Source: an uncultured Draconibacterium sp. (lineage in GTDB: Bacteria; Bacteroidota; Bacteroidia; Bacteroidales; Prolixibacteraceae). From it: 64,000 nucleotides of DNA. The notes under the pieces are model-generated. The model worked only from the letters and a program-made list of their open reading frames with translations. It did not search any database and had not been told where the DNA came from. A program made the position numbers and the translations under genes. The DNA lies in the NCBI GenBank assembly GCA_947492175.1, contig CANLMQ010000023.1, forward strand, positions 28,844 through 92,843. Direction: 5' to 3'. Shown here in pieces: positions 59,486-64,000 of this stretch; the stretch's first letter is position 1; every line of letters begins with the position of its first letter.

Positions 59486-61948
59486 TTATAAATTGTTTAG
59501 TGTTTTAAAGCGATATCCTTTAGCTGAAAGATGCTCAATAATTTTATCCAGTTTCAAATAAAACTTGTCTGTGCGTTTCTCCGAAGTCCCGGGATGTATA
59601 AGCAGAATTGCCCCGTTAAGCCCGTTTTTATGGTTTTCTTCAAAGTTTATTAACCGATTAAATAAATCTTCCGACGATTTGTAATTTGGCATATCGGGTG
59701 TTGTATAATCGGCGTTGGTGCCTGTTCTCGGAGTAAAATTAATTAAATCCAATCCGGTTTTTTTACTCCAATCTGCAATTTCCTGGTTGTACCATTCGTA
59801 GGGCGGTATAAAAAAAATTGCTTCGCAGTTTTTAATTCCAAACCTTGCCAGTTTCCTGTAATTATTTTTCAGATCGTTTATAAATTCGGTTTCCGAAACC
59901 AGTGTTGAATCCCGTTTTTCCCAGCTACAATACAATAAATGTTTGTCGGAGTGAGCTCCCACATAATGTCCGTTCTGAATTGTTGCTTTTATAAGTTGTT
60001 GTGCCGCAGGAAGCTCCAAAAAGTTTCCTGTAAAAAAGAAGGAAGCTTTAATGTTGTGTTTTTCCAAGGTATTTATAACATGCATACCTCCTTCAAACAT
60101 GGAGTCGGCCGTAAACGCAAAATATATACTCTTTTCGAGGGGGTTGATCCGGATTATTGTGCCAAATTGGTCTGTTTCAAAAGCTTTTTTTTTTTGTGAT
60201 CTGCCTTCCATTTCCATTGCCGACAGATAGTAACTCAAACTTGCGGTTCCGTCCATTGTTGGTTCGTTGGTAGAATAATCGCCGGTGTCGTCGTGATAAA
60301 CTGCTTTCCCATGGTTAAAAGCTGCATATTCGTCGGCTTTAGTTAATTCTATCCCGATTAATGCGCTGTAAATTGAGTTGAATACGGGGCCGTCAACCAA
60401 TCCGCCATAAGTAGTTTCATTTTTTAATACAGTAATTGACGAGTGTGGAAACATAGGCGAATCGTCTACACCGGGCAGGCCACAGATCATTGCAGTTCCC
60501 CACGGATTGCACCCAAAAAGCCAGTCGCGCAGCGCGGCTTCCATTTCAGCGAATTTTGTGTTGTCGCTTAGTTGTTTATATAAGTTGGCTTGTGTAATTG
60601 CTGCAGCAACCAGGTTGTTCGAGCACCAGATAAAAGGTAAGCCATTAAAAAAAGGATCGTTCTTACCTCTATCATATAAAAAGTCAAGTCCTGTTTTGTA
60701 ATTGTTGGTACCATCGGTTTCTCCGTTTTTAGCCAGATAATAATGGCCCAGATTTATAAAAGGATACGATTCGTAATGACGTGCTTTCCCGTCTTTTATC
60801 CATGGCGAAACTTTTTCTTTTTCTCCCCATCGAATCGCCTCAGTCATATAGTGTTTATCACCAGTAAGTTCGTAAAGCTGGCCGGCTCCCAATTGCAGAT
60901 CGTCGGCATAATTTCGTTCTTCGTAAAAATAGGGAGAGACATTACAGGCTGTTTGGCAGAATCCGGTGTCGGAAAGTGCAAAGTTCCAGGCATCCAGTGC
61001 TTTTTTGTTAAGCTGCGCAGAAAAATCTGCATCAACATCTTTAAAAAGCTGTGCGCCCAACGCAAATCCTGACACAAATTTGCCGGCTATGGAAGATACT
61101 CCTGTACTCTGATTCTTAAATTCTGCCAGTCCCTGTGGTTTTCCTGTAACAAAATAAACAGGACGGTATTTGCCAAGGTCATAATTTGCCGTGTCGTTGT
61201 TTGGTAACCGGTATCCGATGTGGTCGCGGTCGTCGGCAATTTGATTGTACATTTCTTTTGGCCCCGGATTCATTTTTAACATCCATTCCAGGCCCCAGCG
61301 AATTTCATCCAGAATATCGGGCAGTCCGTTCGAACCTTTTTCTCCGTTCGCCTGAAATTTGTCGGTATAAATTTCAGGGTGATTCTGGTAGGCAAACATC
61401 ATCTGAAAAACTGTATTTACCGAAGTGGTTGAATACTGAAGATAATCGGAAGCATCGTGCCAACCTCCCGTAACATCTATTATTTCTCCTGTTTTAGAAG
61501 GGTGGTCAACAATAATTCCATCGTGTAAGTGGCACGAATCTTTTAGATAAGGATTGTATCCGCAGCGTTGCTGTCGTAAATAATTAAGAATAAATTCTGC
61601 AGTACCATCATAAACGTCTGCATTAATTCTGAAGTTGGGCGATTTTGTATTTCCGATTTTCAGATAGAAGCCTCCGGCAGTTTCAAATTCCGAGAAGTTA
61701 AGACGAAAAGCTGTTTGCATTCCCCAGTTTTGAGCATTGGATACCTGGGTTTTACCGCGAAATACGATTTTGTCAGAAAGAGCTTCATGAACGGTAAACT
61801 CTGTTTTCGATAGGTTTTCCGACGAAAGAAACACTGCTACTTTTATTGATTTTGGGAGATATCCAAGTTGATTGATGCGAATAGCTTCGTCTGCCTGGCT
61901 TGAAATAAAAGCAAAGCAAAAAAGAAGAAAGCCTAAGATTTGTTTCAT
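59486..61948 (-). CDS. GH9 glycosidase fused to a polysaccharide-deacetylase-like domain
   Basis: An 820-residue exported protein (signal cut near residue 19). It contains an N-terminal CelD-type Ig-like domain (about 22-108), a GH9 (alpha/alpha)6 catalytic domain with Asp165/Asp168 in HDASDY and Glu562 in DYSTNEPT, and a C-terminal CE4-like NodB domain (about 605-815). In the latter, the metal His pair His666/His670 (AHSDKH) is present, while the first motif reads TADS (Asp615) instead of TFDD. Such fusions are known in Bacteroidetes. The joint activity suggests amino-sugar glycans (chitosan-like), which is inference. Confidence 0.88.
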   Translation of the reverse strand: MKQILGFLLFCFAFISSQADEAIRINQLGYLPKSIKVAVFLSSENLSKTEFTVHEALSDKIVFRGKTQVSNAQNWGMQTAFRLNFSEFETAGGFYLKIGNTKSPNFRINADVYDGTAEFILNYLRQQRCGYNPYLKDSCHLHDGIIVDHPSKTGEIIDVTGGWHDASDYLQYSTTSVNTVFQMMFAYQNHPEIYTDKFQANGEKGSNGLPDILDEIRWGLEWMLKMNPGPKEMYNQIADDRDHIGYRLPNNDTANYDLGKYRPVYFVTGKPQGLAEFKNQSTGVSSIAGKFVSGFALGAQLFKDVDADFSAQLNKKALDAWNFALSDTGFCQTACNVSPYFYEERNYADDLQLGAGQLYELTGDKHYMTEAIRWGEKEKVSPWIKDGKARHYESYPFINLGHYYLAKNGETDGTNNYKTGLDFLYDRGKNDPFFNGLPFIWCSNNLVAAAITQANLYKQLSDNTKFAEMEAALRDWLFGCNPWGTAMICGLPGVDDSPMFPHSSITVLKNETTYGGLVDGPVFNSIYSALIGIELTKADEYAAFNHGKAVYHDDTGDYSTNEPTMDGTASLSYYLSAMEMEGRSQKKKAFETDQFGTIIRINPLEKSIYFAFTADSMFEGGMHVINTLEKHNIKASFFFTGNFLELPAAQQLIKATIQNGHYVGAHSDKHLLYCSWEKRDSTLVSETEFINDLKNNYRKLARFGIKNCEAIFFIPPYEWYNQEIADWSKKTGLDLINFTPRTGTNADYTTPDMPNYKSSEDLFNRLINFEENHKNGLNGAILLIHPGTSEKRTDKFYLKLDKIIEHLSAKGYRFKTLNNL

Positions 61949-62040
61949 TTGGTTTAAATTAAAACCAAAACAAAAGAGTTATGACATGTTTGAAAAATAT
62001 TGGTTGCTTGTTACAATTCTTTTGTGATGGCTATTTTGTT

Positions 62041-63543
62041 TTATAGTTTTATTTGTATAGGTTGACTAACAGTACTTTCGTTGCTTAAACGGTCGAGTAC
62101 TGAAATTCGAACTTCGTATTTTTTCTTTTTCTTATTCTTTCTTACAAATTTAATTTGTTTGTGTTTGGTTATTTCATAAATGAATTCACTTTTCTCAGGA
62201 TCAAAATCTTGACCTTCTTTGCTAAAGTAGATAACATATTGCCAGGGTTTGTCTAACTCTGATGTTGATGTAAAAGTTTTCCATTTTACCTTTTTCCCCG
62301 ATCGTTTTAGTTTAGAAATGGGCTGAGGCGGTGTGTTATCGAGCCAGGACATTGGTGGAATTATTGCCGGATTTTTGTAATAATTTTGTTGTAAACTATC
62401 CTGAAACCCCAGTAAATTTCCTTTGAACCACTTGCTGCTGTAAAATGATGAACCTCCAATTTCGGGAATGTTGCGTAAAATATTAATTTGTTTGGGTAGT
62501 TGGTCGGGCTCTGTCCATTCCTTTGTTTTTGAATCGGGACTTATTCGGTAAGGAGCCTGCCCAATATACATGGCCCGGCTGTAGGCATGGTTTTTCCACC
62601 AGTTTGCCAATAAGTTAAAATCAACCAGTGGATGTCCGATACGCCAGTATAACTGAGGCAAACAGTAGTCAATCCATCCCTCTTTTTGCCATTTAATTAT
62701 ATTGGCATAAAGGTGATCGTAGTTGGTTGCACCTGCTTGGGTGTCGGAGCCCATTGGATCATCAGCTTTGTTACGCCAAACCCCAAACGGACTTATTCCA
62801 AATTTTACCCAGGGTTTGCAGGCTTTTATCGAATCGTTGAGCATTTTTATACAGATATCCACATTTTCGCGACGCCAGTCAGCAATGTTTTCAGCAGAAA
62901 ATCCACGGTTGTACAATTCAAACGAAGCTGTGTCGGGGAATGCTTCTTTTAATGGGTAAGGATAAAAATAGTCGTCGAAATGAATCGCATCTACGTCGTA
63001 ACGGGTAACAATGTCCTGAACAACTTTAGTTACAAACTTGCGCGTTTCCGGAATTCCCGGATCGAAATATAGTTTTTCGCCGTATTGTAAAATCCACTCG
63101 GGATGTTGAAAGGCAATATGGCTGGTGGATAAAGGTTGATTAGATTTCATTGCAACCCGATATGGATTTAACCAGGCATGCAGCTCCATTCCTCTTTTAT
63201 GGCATTCTTCAATCCAAAAGTTCAGCGGATCGTAAAACGGATTTGGTGCCTGTCCCTGTGTGCCGGTAATGTATTGCGACCAGGGTTCAAGTTGCGACTG
63301 GTAAAAGGCATCTGCAGTTGGTCTTACCTGTAAAATAATGGCATTCATTCCAAGCTTTTTATGCATATCCAGTATATCTGTCACTTCCTTTTTTTGTTCT
63401 GCTGTTGTTAATCCTTGTTTCGATGGCCAGTCGATATTAACAACCGTTGCTACCCAAACTGCACGAAATTCGTATTTGGGTTGAGAAAATATTGGTAAGC
63501 AGAAAAGAATCGAGAGAGCGAGGGCAAAGCAGAATCGTTTCAT
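62041..63543 (-). CDS. GHL10 (DUF187) family glycosidase, DigH/YngK-like
   Basis: A 500-residue exported protein (signal cut after LPIFSQ, about residue 20). The GHL10 TIM-barrel domain runs from about 22 to 340: FRAVWVATVVNIDWPS, LQVRPTADAFY, HAWLNPYRV, IHFDDYFYPYP. A fibronectin-III-like domain follows (about 400-500). The family includes E. coli DigH (YddW), which cuts denuded peptidoglycan glycan strands. The ATG at 63543 gives the proper signal peptide. It lies upstream of the GH9-CE4 gene by 92 bp on the same strand. Confidence 0.88.
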   Translation of the reverse strand: MKRFCFALALSILFCLPIFSQPKYEFRAVWVATVVNIDWPSKQGLTTAEQKKEVTDILDMHKKLGMNAIILQVRPTADAFYQSQLEPWSQYITGTQGQAPNPFYDPLNFWIEECHKRGMELHAWLNPYRVAMKSNQPLSTSHIAFQHPEWILQYGEKLYFDPGIPETRKFVTKVVQDIVTRYDVDAIHFDDYFYPYPLKEAFPDTASFELYNRGFSAENIADWRRENVDICIKMLNDSIKACKPWVKFGISPFGVWRNKADDPMGSDTQAGATNYDHLYANIIKWQKEGWIDYCLPQLYWRIGHPLVDFNLLANWWKNHAYSRAMYIGQAPYRISPDSKTKEWTEPDQLPKQINILRNIPEIGGSSFYSSKWFKGNLLGFQDSLQQNYYKNPAIIPPMSWLDNTPPQPISKLKRSGKKVKWKTFTSTSELDKPWQYVIYFSKEGQDFDPEKSEFIYEITKHKQIKFVRKNKKKKKYEVRISVLDRLSNESTVSQPIQIKL

Positions 63544-63742
63544 GTTTTTATTGTTCGTTTGAAACAAAAATAGAGTTTTTGAAGATTTAAAGAAATATAG
63601 GAGACAATATTTATATGCAAGTCAATGGTATAATATGAATTGGCAAAAGCAGCATAAAGATTGAGGATTGTTAAAAAAATGAAAGCAATAAGAAAATGAT
63701 GAGAGAAATGTATAGATTGGTTTTTCAACTAAAAAATTTTAA

Positions 63743-63750
63743 TATCTTTG
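63743..63750 (+). promoter_or_regulatory. Promoter -7 box of the candidate ncRNA
   Basis: TATCTTTG is a perfect TANNTTTG. A TTG lies 23 bp upstream (63717-63719), within the 17-23 range known for Bacteroidetes promoters. Transcription would begin near 63757. Confidence 0.55.
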
Positions 63751-63756
63751 TCGCAA

Positions 63757-63888
63757 CAAATACAGCAAGATATTTGTTAAGATATTTAAGGAAAACACCA
63801 GGCCTACCGTTCTGGTAGGTTTGAGGTTTATTAGGTTTAGTTGGTTTAGGTTAAAAAGGCTGTCAGAAGGGCAGCCTTTTATTTTATC
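63757..63888 (+). ncRNA. Candidate small RNA with intrinsic terminator
   Basis: A promoter-to-terminator unit of about 130 nt without a credible ORF. CCTACC (63803-63808) and GGTAGG (63814-63819) form a hairpin; ACCAG (63797-63801) and CTGGT (63812-63816) form an alternative, mutually exclusive one. A GGTTTA-rich tract (about 63819-63852) with repeated AGGTTTA follows, then the terminator. The alternative hairpins suggest a regulatory leader or sRNA. Its family is unknown to me. Confidence 0.5.
63854..63888 (+). terminator. Terminator of the candidate ncRNA
   Basis: AAAAGGCTG and CAGCCTTTT pair over 9 bp around a 9-nt loop, followed by ATTTTATCCTTTTTT. Confidence 0.8.
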
Positions 63889-63936
63889 CTTTTTTAAGGA
63901 AAAATGCTTCAATTACGTTGAGATTCTAATCTCTAT

Positions 63937-63963
63937 GGGGTTAGTTCCCCGCTGCTTGCAGCG
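63937..63963 (+). repeat. REP-like tandem hairpins near a possible gene start
   Basis: GGGG-TTAGTT-CCCC and CGCTGC-TT-GCAGCG form two adjoining hairpins sharing one C. Twenty bases later an ATG at 63984 opens a frame (MRESS) that runs off the window. Such elements commonly flank REP-associated tyrosine transposase genes; the gene itself is not visible. Confidence 0.4.
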
Positions 63964-64000
63964 TAAATTTAGTAAATTTGTGTATGCGTGAAAGTTCATA

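Larger units (their letters stand above)
63544..64000. other. Terminal region with a candidate ncRNA and REP-like hairpin
   Basis: AT-rich region with no long ORF. It contains a promoter box (63743-63750), a candidate small RNA to about 63888 and tandem hairpins at 63937-63963 before a possible start codon at 63984. These are listed separately. Confidence 0.5.

Noticed and set aside
1..64000. Prophage, insertion sequence, tRNA or rRNA genes
   Set aside because: No transposase, integrase, phage structural gene or cloverleaf-like sequence was recognised; the closest signal is the REP-like hairpin at the right edge.

Overview
The window is a 64 kb stretch of ordinary-looking Bacteroidetes chromosome. 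The evidence is consistent: TANNTTTG-type -7 boxes, few Shine-Dalgarno sequences, outer-membrane proteins with a CarboxypepD_reg-plug-barrel layout, many lipoprotein signal peptides, TsaE, ComF, WaaA and DnaG of Bacteroidetes type, a cysteate synthase (sulfonolipid precursor), a B12-dependent ribonucleotide reductase, and scattered carbohydrate-active enzymes (GH2, GH95, GH97, GH9-CE4, GHL10, PNGase F). The mix of anaerobic respiration (Psr-like molybdoenzyme, FNR-type regulators) with B12-dependent RNR suggests a facultatively anaerobic, probably marine or sediment member of the Marinilabiliales/Prolixibacteraceae type. That placement is inference. No tRNA, rRNA, insertion sequence, prophage or CRISPR array was seen.

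Layout. 1-8.3 kb: end of an unidentified gene, a membrane LytTR regulator, alanine dehydrogenase, tsaE, gcvH, nrdJ, waaA and a lycopene-cyclase-domain protein. 8.5-24.5 kb: a secreted beta-galactosidase, cysteate synthase, a large GAF protein, a transglutaminase lipoprotein/PNGase F pair, a cytochrome-PQQ sugar dehydrogenase, an SRAP protein and a GH95 fucosidase. 25-32 kb: housekeeping (epimerase, PNPOx-like, dnaG, Sir2, a small barrel, truncated haemoglobin, comF). 32.4-36.1 kb: a tetraheme NapC/NrfH-like cytochrome fused to a SUMF1 domain, a Tat-exported Gfo/Idh/MocA protein and a collagen-like lipoprotein. 36.1-46.9 kb: a sulfur-type respiratory island. 47-64 kb: GH97, a PAS histidine kinase, Fe-ADH, an M56/BlaI pair, a TonB-dependent-type receptor, CD225/DUF2752 proteins, GH9-CE4 and GHL10.

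The most coherent multi-gene system is the 36-47 kb island. It holds a three-subunit PsrABC-like oxidoreductase (Mo catalytic subunit, four-cluster ferredoxin, NrfD anchor), four exported rhodanese proteins (six rhodanese domains, one lacking the catalytic Cys), an OprO/P-like porin, two convergent FNR-family regulators with N-terminal Cys clusters, a perfect FNR box in the divergent promoter region, and an exported metallo-beta-lactamase-fold hydrolase. The likely theme is oxygen-regulated handling of sulfane sulfur (polysulfide or thiosulfate) in the periplasm.

Other points of interest: the M56 metalloprotease carrying four CarboxypepD_reg modules, three plug-like modules and a TonB-like C-terminus, paired with a BlaI repressor whose promoter region has five half-sites at exact 10-bp steps; the cytochrome-SUMF1 fusion; two candidate structured small RNAs (about 32.18-32.29 kb and 63.76-63.89 kb); a zinc-ligand-less Sir2; and an SRAP protein in which the usual active-site His appears replaced by Gln.
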